This document shows positions 11,422 through 22,600 of a stretch of DNA of 64,000 bases, in pieces. The notes beneath the pieces were generated by a model. That model had not been told where the DNA came from, searched no databases, and worked only from the letters and a program-made list of their open reading frames with translations. Both the position numbers and the translations under genes were made by a program. This stretch comes from Mixophyes australis (lineage: Eukaryota > Chordata > Amphibia > Anura > Limnodynastidae), in NCBI GenBank assembly GCA_036250195.1, contig JAVHZZ010000011.1:60516919-60580918 (forward strand), given 5' to 3'. Within the stretch, counting starts at the first letter, position 1, and every line of letters starts with the position of its first letter.

Positions 11422-12184
11422 AATATATATGTGAGGAGGTGCACGGGGAGAGACTGCAACACAGGATATACACGGGCACCTTAAACACGATCCACAGTAA
11501 TATGCACAATATATATAAATGACTGAACAGGTCTGCAAATATAGAAAGTCTCTTGAAGTAATCCAGCACAAGATAACACAGTCAATGATGGCAATAGACT
11601 CAGCGGATAGCAGACTCCAGAGGAGAACCAACACAGTCCAGCAAGATATGCAATACACCAGCACAGTCAATGAGAAGTATGCATACCGTGGTTCAGAAGC
11701 AGGCAGTCAGATAGGAGTGCAGCGATACCTGAGCGGCAGGAGGCCGGCAGGATGAGAAGTCCCTGGATGGATGAGGAAGGGGTCTAGTAGGTGCAGCGCA
11801 CAGGTAAGTAGACCAACAGGGACACGAATCCACAGGAATCAGTAGAACGTGGAACTGGACTCATGGAGGACCCAGGAGAATGGAGATGATCTAGCAGAGG
11901 AGTAGCTGATGAGATACGAATCCAATGCTGACAGGAGGGTAGAGACCAGCGGGACACGGGAAGGCGTGGAGAGCGGATCAGCAGTAGATGGACGATAGCG
12001 CTGGCAGCAGCAGCAGGACTCTGCGGGCACACGGAGGTAACCAGTAGCAGCAAACAGGTGCCAATAGCGATGGAACACGGGAGAGCAGAGTAAACCAGGA
12101 GCTGTTGACCACGGAGAGTAGCGGATGGCAATGATAGCAGCAGTCTCGAGGAAACACGGGAGAGATGAGATGAGACTGCAGTGC

Positions 12185-12630
12185 ACAGGGGCAGCGGATA
12201 GGAATCAGCTAACAGTCACGATGATGAAACACAGGCGAGTTGCAAGCTGGAGGCTGTAGTGCACGGAGGCAGCGGATAGGAATCAGCTAACAGTCACGAT
12301 GATGAACACAGGCGAGTTGCAAGCTGGAGACTGTAGTGCACGGAGGCAGCGGATAGGAATCAGCTAACAGTCACGATGATGAACACAGACGAGTTGCAAG
12401 CTGGAGACTGTAGTGCACGGAGGCAGCGGATAGGAATCAGCTCACAGACTTGATGATGAACAGGTGAGTGGATGTGGAGAGAAGGCTGTAGTGCACGGAG
12501 GCAGCGGATAGGAATCAGCAAACAGTCACAATGATATATGATAGCGTAGAAGTGGTATAGAAGACTGTAGTGCACGGAGGCAGCGGATAGGAATCAGCTA
12601 ACAGTCACGATGATACAGTTGATGGTAGAA
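12185..12630 (-). repeat. 77-bp tandem repeats in the solo LTR
   Basis: About six units share the core GGCAGCGGATAGGAATCAGC. The middle units are 77 bp; the distal ones differ in the variable part (for example near 12430-12590). The same array occurs in the G2 LTRs with different unit numbers. Confidence 0.85.
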
Positions 12631-12956
12631 GTGGTATGGGAACCACAGTAGTAGAAGTGGTTTGGAAACCACAGAGGTAGAAGTGGTTTGGAAACCACAG
12701 GAATCAGCAGCGCTGAATACACGAGGAAACACAGGAACACCTTCAGAGACTCATGGGGAATGAGACTCCAAGATCAGGCAACGTGGTGTTGACCACAGGT
12801 GCTTAATATAGGGAGTGTTGCCTGATCTGCCAATTGAGTTAAAGGGACATACACTGAAGTATAGGAAAGGGCTGCGCATGCGCAGACCCTCAGAATGGAG
12901 GACGGCCACGGTTCCTAAATGTCCGGGAAGAAGCACTCACAGTCCGGTGAGTGACA

Positions 12957-13235
12957 CGGAAGTTCACATACTTAATGCAGAAACACATACGCTATGCAAT
13001 GCAAACAAACCACATTTAAATCGCAAAATTATATGAAAAAGAAACAGTTTTTTGTTTTTTTTTCTCGTCCCTAGATTCTCACTAGCACCCCATGGATTGC
13101 ACAAAGCGGATATTCGATTTAGCAACACTAGATGATATAAAGGAATACATTCTCATCCCTTCCTTTGTTGGTAAACCGAAATCCGGCAGTTTTGTGAATC
13201 TTTGAGCAATGTAGTGCCTTATCGAGCCCCCAAAT
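12957..13235 (-). other. ERV-B leader, LTR-proximal part with primer-binding site
   Basis: This is the second half of the leader split by the solo LTR. At 13224-13235, next to the LTR, the minus strand reads TGGGGGCTCG, the first ten bases of a tRNA-Pro type primer-binding site. The next bases differ from the MLV-type site, so the tRNA assignment is tentative. Confidence 0.7.
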
Positions 13236-14109
13236 TATTAAAGTATTTCTATCATTTTCAAATAAGCATTGCCCAAGCGATTGTATTGTGTTTCCGAAGC
13301 ACAAGCAATTTATTTAGCAAAAGCAATTTGTTTAGCAGTTCAATAAATAAGTACAATACAGTACAATATAGCCGATACATGATACCTATTAAAGATGTTA
13401 CATTAACGCAGGAAAGTATGAAAACACCGAATACATTACATTTTCCTTATAGAGCTTTACCAAGGTCCATGGAACACAGCCATGCTCACATGTAGCCACA
13501 TTCAGAGAGAGAGAGAAAGAGAGAGCTTTGGCCGATAAAAAAAAGCTTGATAGTATCTGGTTTCAGTATAGAAAAAACTACTGAGGATGTCATGGCATGT
13601 TTCCATTGGTTCAGGGTTCAGGACAGTAATGTAATGCAGGTCTTAGGTCAGTTCAAAGGATTTCTCTGGCAAGAGGGGATCACCTTCCCCCAACAGCTGA
13701 AAACGTGCTTCTTAAGGAAACTGATCCCAAACCAGTTCTAAACAACTTAAAACACAATGCCATTTTGATCATTTAATCTTTTATCTTCCATAACTATTGA
13801 TTGCAGGAAGCGATCGCAAAGCCAACATTATAGGATGAGAGATGGTAATGTGCAGATCAAAATTACACTAAACATGATACATTTGCTAAATCCTGAGCCT
13901 TAGATACTTTTAAAGTGCTTTTAACATTATTATATTTAACTGTAAACTCTATTACATTTGATTATAAACAACTGTGTGTTGGAACTATTTTAAGGTGAGC
14001 TATTTACAAGTGAATGTGTAAGTGTATGTGTGTGTTATTTATCGTGCAATTGCATCATAACAATATACAATCAATAGAGTTTATTTCATCCAATTATTCA
14101 ACTTTGACA
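13236..14109 (-). repeat. 5' LTR of ERV-B (LTR type B)
   Basis: On the minus strand it starts TGTCAAAGTTG and ends TTTAATA, 874 bp. It resembles the complete solo LTR at 44630-45522, and parts recur on the plus strand at about 32440-33660. The 3' end reads TA rather than CA in both copies. Its outer edge at 14109/14110 directly adjoins the minisatellite. Confidence 0.85.
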
Positions 14110-15060
14110 ACTATCAAGTGCTCAGCTCCTGTCTGCACTATCAAGTGCTCAGCTCCTGTCTGCACTATCAAGTGATCAGCTCCTGTCTGTACTATCAAGT
14201 GCTCAGCTCCTGTCTGCACTATCAAGTGCTCAGCTCCTGTCTGCACTATCAGGTGCTCAGCTCCTGTCTGCACTATCAGGTGCTCAGCTCCTGTCTGCCC
14301 TATCAAGTGCTCAGCTCCTGTCTGCATTATCAAGTGCTCAACTCCTGTCTGCATTATCAAGTGCTCAGATCCTGTCTGCATTATCAAGTGCTCAGCTCCT
14401 GTCTGCATTACCAAGTTCTCAGCTCCTGTCTGCATTACCAAGTTCTCAGCTCCTATCTGCATTACCAAGTGCTCAGCTCCTGTCTGCATTACCAAGTTCT
14501 CAGCTCCTGTCTGCATTACCAAGTTCTCAGCTCCTGTCTGCATTACCAAGTTCTCAGCTCATGTCTGCATTACCAAGTTCTCAGTTACTGTCTGCATTAT
14601 CAAGTGCTCAGCTGCTGTCTGCATTATCAAGTGCTCAGCTCCTGTCTGTACTATCAAGTGCTCAGCTCCTGTCTGTACTATCAAGTGCTCAGCTCCTGTC
14701 TGCACTATCAAGTGCTCAGCTCCTGTCTGCACTATCAAGTGCTCAGCTCCTGTCTGCACTATCAGGTGCTCAGCTCCTGTCTGCACTATCAGGTGCTCAG
14801 CTAGTGTCTGCACTATCAAGTGCTCAGCTCCTGTCTGCATTATCAAGTGCTCAGCTCCTGTCTGCATTATCAGGTGCCCAGCTCCTGTCTGCATTATCAA
14901 GTGCTCAGTTCCTGTTTACATTACCAAGTTCTCAGCTCCTGTCTGCATTACCAAGTTCTCAGCTCCTGTCTGCATTACCAAGTTCTCAGCTCCTGTCTGC
15001 ATTACCAAGTTCTCAGCTCCTGTCTGCTTGACCAAGTTCTCAGCTCCTGGCTGAATTACC
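14110..15060. repeat. 27-bp minisatellite, about 35 copies
   Basis: The unit is 27 bp and contains the invariant core TCAGCTCCTGTCTGCA followed by a variable part (CTATCAAGTGC, TTATCAAGTGC or TTACCAAGTTC). The period divides by three, so several frames on both strands stay open and give nine-residue repeats; these are not genes. Variant types occur in blocks, and the TTACCAAGTTC block appears twice (about 14400-14590 and 14910-15035), suggesting duplication of a larger segment. Confidence 0.95.
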
Positions 15061-15234
15061 ATCTAATGGATCAGTTAAGTCTTCAACATTGTTGTTCCCA
15101 TTGAACTGTTGCTTTGACTTTTCACCTCTGTATATTTGTGCCACAATCCGTGGTGGACTGTTATCTGTGTTTCTTAATAAAGCCACTATAACTACTTACC
15201 CTCTCTCCGTGGTCATACCTGGAAAATGCTGACA
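15061..15234 (+). other. Possible LTR or retroelement end with poly(A) signal
   Basis: The stretch contains AATAAA at 15176-15181 and ends in TGACA at about 15234, directly before Penelope-like sequence. This would fit the U5 end of an LTR whose repeat region expanded into the minisatellite, but no matching start was found. Confidence 0.35.
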
Positions 15235-17219
15235 AAAACCTTTTGGATGATGGTCACTAGTGAGAGACAGTTGGATAGATCTCTTGGGAACAATGAAATT
15301 GCTGACTAATTGGGTCTCGAGATTGGGTGCCTTTCTAAAGACCAATTTAGGTCCATCAGATAATGTGTTATACAGATCGCTGTCTTGGATCAGAATATTC
15401 CAATGTTTCTTAGCTATATTTCTAACTTTAAATGCTGAATCGTTCTAATTTATGATGAAGAAAAATATTGTTTTGACTCGATATCTGACTGCTTGATTCC
15501 TTGTAGATCAGTAAATCTTCTCTATTTAGCATTGTAGTTTCTAAAAGGGCCTTATCAACTAATTCTGAATCATATCTTTTTTCTAAAAATTGGTTTCTAA
15601 GTTGTTGGCTTTGTGTGTTAAAGGTATTTAAATCTGAGCAGTTCCTCCTAATTCGTCTAAACTGTCCAAACGGAATATTGGACAGCCATTGAGGATGGTG
15701 ATTACTACTGGCTAGAATGAAGTTGTTCACATCTATTGGTTTGTTGTAAGTTTTAGTTGTAAGTTGATTATTTTTGACATAGTTGCTTAAATCGAGGAAT
15801 TCAATACATTGTTTACTGTATTTTGTACTGAATATAAGGCTGTGTGAATTTTAATTGAGTTCTGTCACAAAGTTTTTAAGTGAAGGGTTTATCACCCTTC
15901 CATATACAGATAATATCGTCGATATATCGTCGCCAGAGGACCAGATTCGCCCCGGCCTCAAGTTGGGACCAGATGTTATCGATCTCCCATTTACTCATAA
16001 ACAGGTTAGTGTAGCTAGGGGTGAACCTGGTCCCCATGGATGTGCCTCTAATTTGAAGTTGAAATGTATCTTGAAATCATAAATAATTATGGTTTAGTAT
16101 GAATTGTATACTATTTAGGATGAATTTACTTTGTTCAGGTTTTATATCTGAATCTTGTAGAAGGAAATATGATATGCTGTCCAATCCCTTGTGTGTGATC
16201 TTTGACTGTGTATAATGATGCTACGTCACTTGTAGCTAAACAGTATGTATCATTCCATTCTATATTGCTCAAGATGTTAAGACTTTGAGTAGTATCTCAA
16301 ATGTACGATGCTTGTTTTCCTACAAAGTTCTGTAAAAATGATCTATATAGTCTGATAGGTTTGATGTCATGGAGTCAATACCTGATATGATTGGTCTCCC
16401 AGGTGGGTTGGATGCATTTTTATGAACTTTTGGTAAGTAGTAAAATACCGGTATTTTAGGATGTTGTATATGTATATAATCGTATTCTGTCTTGGTAATA
16501 AATCCTGCTTGGAGACCCTGTTTGAGAAGATTTGTCAAAATTTTGGGGAATTGAACAGTGGTGTCTGATAATAACTCTTTGTAGGTCGTGGTATCTTGTA
16601 GGATTCTATGTGATTCCTTAATATAGTCTTATTTATTCAATAATACAACTCTTCCCCCTTTATCTGCTGGTTTTATAATAAGATCCTTTTTGTTTTATAA
16701 GTCTCTGAAAGCTTTGATTTGTGTTCTGCTGAGATTGCAATTTATATAATCCTTCTGAGTATTAATCTTCTCAATATCATGCATTACCATTGTTTCAAAG
16801 GTTTGTACTAATGGGTCTTTAAGTTGACATGGTTTAAATTTGGAAGGAGATTTGAGGTCAGTATGCTTGAATATTTGTGGAGTTACCCATTGTGTATTCA
16901 GATATTTTATTAAATATTTTTTGAGGGCAAGTTAAACTTGTTTAAGTCTAAATACATCTCAAATTTATTCAAATGGTTGTTAGGAGCAAGCTTCAACCCT
17001 TTTTGTAATAATGATATATGAGACTTATCTAGTGGGTACTTACTGAGACTGGAGATTCCTGCTCCATGTTCATTGGGGTGAATTGAGATGCTGTGGTGGT
17101 TTTTATCCTTTTGACCTCCCCTGCATCCTCTTTTATAAGCTCTAGATTTCTTTTGATGTGTTGGATTGGGGTGGTCGGTTTTTGTAAAATTTCTTTGACA
17201 TGATTCACTCCTAAAAAAG
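15235..17219 (-). mobile_element. Penelope-like element, reverse transcriptase part
   Basis: Minus-strand pieces show the hallmarks of Penelope-like RT. 16320-16538 has PVFYYLPKVHKN then PPGRPIISG. 15985-16055 encodes GTSMGTRFTPSYTNLFM, and 15898-15937 encodes the catalytic RRYIDDIICIW. 15428-15730 continues with FGQFRRIRRNCSD, and the zone down to about 15240 encodes KAPNLETQL, typical of the segment after the palm. The GIY-YIG nuclease domain expected at the C-terminus is not seen, so the 3' end is truncated. Frameshifts and stops separate the pieces. The 5' part continues beyond the G1 insertion at 24555. Confidence 0.87.
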
Positions 17220-17348
17220 TGTCACTCACCGGACTGTGAGTGCCATTTCTCCTGTGTTCAGGAACCGTGGCCGTCCGCCATCCTGAGGGTCTGCGCATGT
17301 GCAGCCCTTATGGAACCTTCAGTACCTGTTGCTTTTAATTGATTGGAT

Positions 17349-17406
17349 GATCAGGCAACCCTCCCTATTTAAACCACCTGTGATCATTACCTGGTTGCCT
17401 GATCTT
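17349..17406 (+). promoter_or_regulatory. G1 promoter: TATA box in an inverted repeat, predicted RNA start
   Basis: TATTTAAA at 17366-17373 lies between GATCAGGCAACC (17349-17360) and its perfect complement GGTTGCCTGATC (17393-17404). The segment GCCTGATCTT (17397-17406) begins 31 bp after the start of the TATA box, where transcription would be expected to start, and is complementary to the primer-binding segment at 18756-18765. G2 has the same arrangement and the same 31-bp spacing. Confidence 0.72.
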
Positions 17407-18259
17407 GGAGTCTCATTCCCCATGAGCCTCTGAAGGTGTTCCTGTGTTTCCTCGTGTATTCAGCTCCAGCTGATTCCTGTCTACTCGATTGTGGTTTCCA
17501 GACCACTTCAACTCTCCTGTGTTCATCGTGTCTGCACTCAGCTGATTCCTATCTGTGACTGCTGCCGGATTCCAGTCCGCCTCAACTCTCCTGTGTTCAG
17601 CGTGTCTGCTCTCCGCTGCCTCCATTACTACTGCCGGGATCCAGACCGTCTCAACTCTCCTGTGTCATCGTGTCAGCTCTCCACTGATTCCTATCTGCTA
17701 CTGCTGCCGGATTCCAGACCGTCTCTACTCTCCTGTGTTCAGCGTGTCTCCCCTCCGCTGCCTTCGCTACTACTGCCGGATACCAGCCTCGACTCTCCTT
17801 GTTCATCATGTTTCCAGTTTTACTTACTACTGCTTCCTGAGTAATGCTCCGTTGATTACCGGTTACCTTCTGTGCGCTGCACCAACCTGATTACCGCTTC
17901 CATCCTCCAGTGGTCACTCCTCCTGCCGGCGTTCAGCCGTTCAGGTATCCCTGCACGTCTCCTTGACAGCCTGCTCTACTGAACTGCGGTATGCATACTT
18001 TCTATTGACTTTGCTATTATATTGCATATCCGTCTGGACTGTGTTGTGTTCATCTCCGGAGTCTTCCATCTACTGAAGCTATTGTTACTATTGACTTTGT
18101 TTCCTATTACCTGGATCTCTATAGTGACTTTGTATACTTCAAGCAGCGCTTGTCAGTTATTATTATATTGTGGTTATCATCGTGGGATCAAGTTCCGTGT
18201 GCCCCGTGTATCCTCTGCATTCCATTCATCTCCTCGTGCCCCTCCTCACATATATATAG

Positions 18260-18529
18260 CAGTGGTACAACTTGCTGAACGCAGACCACTGACTCCTGTT
18301 TCCCATTGGCACCAGTTTCAAGTATCCTCTCACATAAGCAGTGGTACAACTTGCTGTACGCAGACCACTGACTTCCCCGTTACCTACTTGCACCTGGAAT
18401 CCATTCCTTCACTATAGACAGTGGTACAATTTGCTATACGCAGACCACTGACTTTCACTACCTCCTCTCTACTCCTGGATATTCCTCCTCACTATAGCAG
18501 TGGTACAACTTGCTGTACGCAGACCACTG
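18260..18529 (+). repeat. Four spaced hairpins in the G1 5' LTR
   Basis: Four 32-bp motifs start at 18260, 18339, 18419 and 18498, a period of 79-80 bp. Each has CAGTGGT and ACCACTG arms around a core with ACAACTTGCT or ACAATTTGCT. They would lie in the RNA leader between the predicted RNA start and gag. Confidence 0.88.
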
Positions 18530-18755
18530 ACTCTCCTCACGTTTACTTGTCCATCTGGTTCCTCGTGTACATACATCTAAGTCATTACCAGTTGCTGCTA
18601 GTCATAGACTTTCCTTGAGCATTCTCTCACCATCTGCTGATTCTCCTGTTCCGTTGTCACCCTGCTACCAGAGGACCATAGTACCAGCTATATTACTCTG
18701 GTAAGAACATCATCTGGTGATATCCTGGGCAAAGACTCCTAGTGCCCTTGACAGT

Positions 18756-18765
18756 AAGATCAGGC
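18756..18765 (+). promoter_or_regulatory. G1 primer-binding segment, self-priming type
   Basis: AAGATCAGGC lies two bases after the LTR and one base before the gag ATG. No TGG-initiated tRNA-complementary site is present in the 13-base gap. The ten bases are perfectly complementary to 17397-17406 at the predicted 5' end of the RNA. Tf1 and related chromoviruses prime reverse transcription this way. Confidence 0.72.
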
Positions 18766-18766
18766 C

Positions 18767-19699
18767 ATGACAGACCCAGGAGTGGAACCTACAGCTAAAG
18801 AGATGCTGCAGTATCTGGTTACCCGTATTGAACAACAAGATGTTCGCCAACAACAATTGCTGCAATGTTGCCAGGCGTTAGCCTCCCAAGGAACTTCTGT
18901 GCAAAATATCACAGCTGCTGTTGATGCTCCTGTGCCTTCATTCGTTTCCCCAGTGCCATCCCAGGTGTCTACTGCTTCCACGCTACACCTGCCTACTCCT
19001 TCAAAATATGATGGAGACCCCAAAACATGCAGGGGTTTTCTAAATCAATGCTCAGTTCATTTTGAGCTTCAACCTCACAATTTCTCTACTCATCGTTCCA
19101 GAGTGGCCTATCTCATTTCCTTGTTTTCTGGACAAGCTCTCGCATGGGCTTCCCCTTTGTGGGAGAGAAATGATCCATTATTACAAGATAGTGCCAAATT
19201 TATTTCCACGTTTCGATGTGTATTCGATGAACCTGGTCGCGTTATTTCTGCTGCATCCAGCATCCTCCGTCTACGTCAGGGTTCTCGTACTGTAGCCCAG
19301 TACGTCATTCAATTTCGGATATTAGCCTCTGAACTTCAGTGGAACACCGAAGCTTTAATTGCCGCCTTCTGGCAGGGGCTTTCTGATAAAATTAAAGATG
19401 CACTGACTACTCAAGAATTACCTACTTCTCTAGAAGATTTGATTTCTCTTTGCCATCGTGTAGACATGAGATTTCATGAAAGAGAGTCTGAAAAAACAAC
19501 TTCATTTAAAGCACCTCTTCGCTCAAGTCCTCAAGTTCGCCAAGTTTCATCTCCGGTGATACCTATGGAGATAGGTCGCTCCAAACTAACTTCAGAGGAG
19601 AGGGACCGAAGAGTAAAAAATAGACTTTGTATCTATTGTGCTGATTCTACTCATATGCTCAATTCATGCTCTAAAAAATCGGGAAATGCCAGGCCCTAA
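18767..19699 (+). CDS. gag: G1 Gag, 310 residues
   Basis: The ATG lies 13 bases after the LTR. The N-terminal 85 residues are Gln-rich and then Pro/Ser-rich with a likely coiled coil. The central part (about 90-240) resembles the retrotransposon capsid domain (FLNQCSVHFELQP, LISLFSGQALAWASPLWE). One zinc knuckle, CIYCADSTHMLNSC (CX2CX4HX4C), lies at about residues 288-301. Gag would assemble the cytoplasmic particle that packages element RNA. The frame is unbroken. A G GGA AAT heptamer (19681-19687) lies shortly before the TAA and gives access to pol in the -1 frame. Confidence 0.92.
   Translation: MTDPGVEPTAKEMLQYLVTRIEQQDVRQQQLLQCCQALASQGTSVQNITAAVDAPVPSFVSPVPSQVSTASTLHLPTPSKYDGDPKTCRGFLNQCSVHFELQPHNFSTHRSRVAYLISLFSGQALAWASPLWERNDPLLQDSAKFISTFRCVFDEPGRVISAASSILRLRQGSRTVAQYVIQFRILASELQWNTEALIAAFWQGLSDKIKDALTTQELPTSLEDLISLCHRVDMRFHERESEKTTSFKAPLRSSPQVRQVSSPVIPMEIGRSKLTSEERDRRVKNRLCIYCADSTHMLNSCSKKSGNARP
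19681..19687 (+). promoter_or_regulatory. Predicted -1 frameshift site (G GGA AAT), G1 gag-pol
   Basis: The heptamer is in the right phase with gag (codons GGA at 19682 and AAT at 19685), four codons before the gag stop. After a -1 slip the frame reads CQALTSSGE and joins pol without a stop. The same heptamer is at 53552-53558 in G2. PEG10, derived from a sushi element, uses GGGAAAC. Pol has no ATG at its start. Confidence 0.75.
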
Positions 19700-22600
19700 C
19701 CAGTTCTGGAGAGGTGAAGTTAGGGTCCCTGGAGTCCTCTCCATGTTCTATGAAATTAAAAGTTTGTGCTTTTGATGTTACGGTTTCCTTTGCTACCAAA
19801 TCTTTCATGTCCCAAGCACTTATTGACTCTGGAGCTGCAGGAAATTTCATTTCTAAATCCCTCGTGAATCAATGGTCCCTAGCAGTGATTACTTTGAAAA
19901 TACCTATTACTGTAACTGCTATCGATGGATCACGCATTATTAATGGTCTCATCACCCAGAGTACGTCTCCAGTAACCCTTCAAATTGGTGTATTACACCA
20001 GGAAGAAATTTCATTTTTAATTCTTCCTGTTACTACCAGTCCGATTGTATTAGGCCTTCCATGGCTTCAACGTCATTCTCCCCAGATTGACTGGCACACT
20101 CCTCAAGTTACGTCTTGGGGGCCTGAATGTCTTCATCGTTGCCTCTCTCAAGTCGTTCCTCTCAAGATACAGCAATCCTCCATTTCACCTTGTTCACCGG
20201 GACTTCCACCTCAGTATGCTTCTTTTGCCGATGTATTTGATAAAATTTAGTCTGAACGTCTTCCTCCTCATCGTTCCTGGGACTGTCCGATTGATCTTCA
20301 ACCTGGCAAGACTCCTCCCAGGGGTCGTGTGTATCCACTTTCGTTACCTAAAACTCAAGCCACATCTGAGTACATCAAAGAGAATCTCCAGCGAGGATTT
20401 ATTCGACCTTCTACCTCTCCCGCTGGAGCAGGGTTTTTCTTCGTAAAAAAGAAAGATGGGTCATTACGTCCTTGCATAGATTTCCGTGGACTTAATGCCA
20501 TAACTATCAAAAATCGGTATCCCATTCCATTAATTACTGAGTTATTTGATCGTATCAAGGGAGCCCGGATCTTTACCAAGTTGGATCTTCGTGGTGCCTA
20601 TAATTTAATTCGTATCAGGTCCGGTGATGAATGGAAGACAGCTTTCAACACCAGAGACGGGCATTATGAATATTTAGTAATGCCCTTCGGGTTATGTAAC
20701 GCCCCCGCTGTTTTCCAGGGTTTCATTAATGAGATCTTCCGGGACTTGTTATATGTTTCTGTCGTCGTCTATCTGGACGACATATTAATCTTTTCTCAGG
20801 ACCTGCCTTCTCATCATCAACATGTGGCAGAGGTCCTTTCCAGACTCCGGAAAAATTCATTATTCTGCAAGTTAGAAAAATGTTCATTCGAGTTGCCCCA
20901 GATTCCATTTCTGGGATATATTGTCTCCGGAGTTGGTCTTCAGATGGATCCAGAAAAGGTGAATGCTGTATTACATTGGCCTCAGCCAACTACTCTTCGT
21001 GCAATTCAGCGTTTTTTAGGTTTTGCCAATTACTATAGACGCTTCATTCAAGATTTTTCCTCGATTGCATTTCCTAATGTGGCCCTAACTCGTAAAGGGG
21101 CCAATACTAAACAATGGTCCTCTGAGGCCCTTCAAGCCTTCCAGTTTCTCAAAGAGTCCTTCTCCTCCGCTCCTGTCCTTCGACAGCCTGATGTGACGCT
21201 TCCCTTCTTCCTAGAGGTAGATGCCTCTAATGTTGGCTTAGCAGCCATTCTCTCCCAAAGATCGGAGCAACAAAAATTCCATCCTTGTGCCTTTTACTCT
21301 CGGGGTCTTCTGCCTGCGGAGAAGAATTATACCATCGGGGACAAGGAGTTGCTGGCTACAAAAGTAGCATTAGAGGAATGGAGATATTTGTTGGAAGGAG
21401 CTCGTCATCCTGTGACAATTTTTACCGATCATAAAAATTTGTCATATTTACAGTCTGCTCAATGTTTGAATCCTCGTCAAGCAAGATGGTCTCTTTTCTT
21501 TTCTCGTTTTGAACTAATCATAACCTTCAAACAAGCTGCGAAAAATAAAAAAGCAGACGTCCTATCTCGAGCTTTTGTGACGTCCTCAGACTTTGAAGAT
21601 GGTCCTAACCACTCTATATTAGACCTCAAATGTGTTTCTCTGGCTGCTTCTTCCACTAAGGTGCTACCATTTGGGAGAACCCTTGTGCCTCCTGCTCTTA
21701 AGAAGAAAATCCTTTTGTGGTTTCACTTTTCTCATTTTTCTGGACATTCTGGTGAACGCAAAACTTTTGAAATACTTTCTCGAAGTTACTGGTGGCCTTC
21801 TATGAGGAGAGATGTCAAAGATTTTGTGGCTGCTTGTGAATTGTGTTCCCAGTTTAAGACTCCCCGCAGAACTCCAGCGGGTTTGCTTCAACCACTACCC
21901 ATTCCTTCCAAGCCGTGGACCCATATTAGTATGGACTTTGTTACTGATCTTCCTCCTAGTAAAAAGTGCAATACTATTTGAGTAGTGGTGGATAGATTTT
22001 CGAAGATGGCACATTTCGTTCCTTTGACCGGTTTACCTTCTTCATCTACTTTGGCTGATTATTTCATCAAAGAAATCTTGTGTATTCATGGATGTCCTTC
22101 CGAGATTGTTTCAGATAGAGGAGTGCAATTAGTTTCCAGATTCTGGCGGGCCCTCTGTAAGACCTTGGGTATCCGATTATCACTCTCATCCTCCTACCAT
22201 CCTCAATCAAACGGACAAACCGAAAGGGTCAATCAAGATCTTGAGACTTTTATAAGGATGTTCTCTTCAGCCAACCAAGACAACTGGGTAGATTTGCTTC
22301 CATGGGCTGAATTCGCTCATAACAACATGTATCATGAATCATCTTCTAAAACTCCATTCTTTGTGGTTTACGGTCACCATCCGTCTTTTCCGGAATTTCC
22401 TCATTGGTCCCTCTTACCCAAGTTCCTGCTGTAGAGACTGTTTGTCAGACCTTCAAAAATATTTGGTCTCAGGTCAAAACCTGTTTAAAGAAGACAGCTG
22501 CCAGATATAAGTCTTTTGCAGATAAAAAGAGACGGGCTATTCCACCACTTAAAATCGGAGATCGTGTATGGTTATCAACCAAAAATATTCGTTTGAAGGT

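Larger units (their letters stand above)
10947..12956 (-). mobile_element. Solo LTR of the G2 chromovirus family
   Basis: The 2,010-bp segment from TGTCACGGGC to GTGAGTGACA matches the LTRs of the G2 element at 48220-50229 and 54485-56340. It is flanked by CGGAA at 10942-10946 and 12957-12961, a perfect 5-bp target duplication. No internal region remains, so it arose by LTR-LTR recombination. It carries the family's hallmarks: four spaced hairpins (11162-11421), a 77-bp tandem repeat block, GTGGTTT/AAACCAC hairpins near 12640-12700 and a TATA box flanked by inverted repeats near 12773-12826. Confidence 0.94.
6140..14109 (-). mobile_element. ERV-B, decayed minus-strand provirus related to ERV-A
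   Basis: Right to left the segment holds a 5' LTR (13236-14109), a leader with primer-binding site, the Gag N-terminus, a short reverse transcriptase piece, RNase H and integrase fragments, and part of env. Each matches ERV-A2 in order but with many indels. Capsid, nucleocapsid, protease, most of RT, env transmembrane and the 3' LTR are missing or unrecognisable. A 2,010-bp solo LTR (10947-12956) later split the leader. The stronger decay than in ERV-A1 or A2 suggests an older insertion. Confidence 0.85.
17220..18753 (+). repeat. 5' LTR of G1
   Basis: Starts TGTCACTCACC and ends CCTTGACA, 1,534 bp. It holds a TATA box (17366-17373), imperfect repeats of about 75 bp built on CAACTCTCCTGTGTTCA (17505-17760), and four hairpins at 18260-18291, 18339-18370, 18419-18450 and 18498-18529. 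Confidence 0.93.

Noticed and set aside
11519..12186. Frames of 78-115 codons repeated at three LTR copies (also near 48794-49406 and 55059-55671)
   Set aside because: They repeat only because the LTRs are copies; no domain or start context is seen, and several overlap in opposite directions.
14094..15104. Several open frames of 90-230 codons on both strands with nine-residue repeats
   Set aside because: They follow from a 27-bp tandem repeat whose period divides by three; start codons, composition and context do not support a protein.
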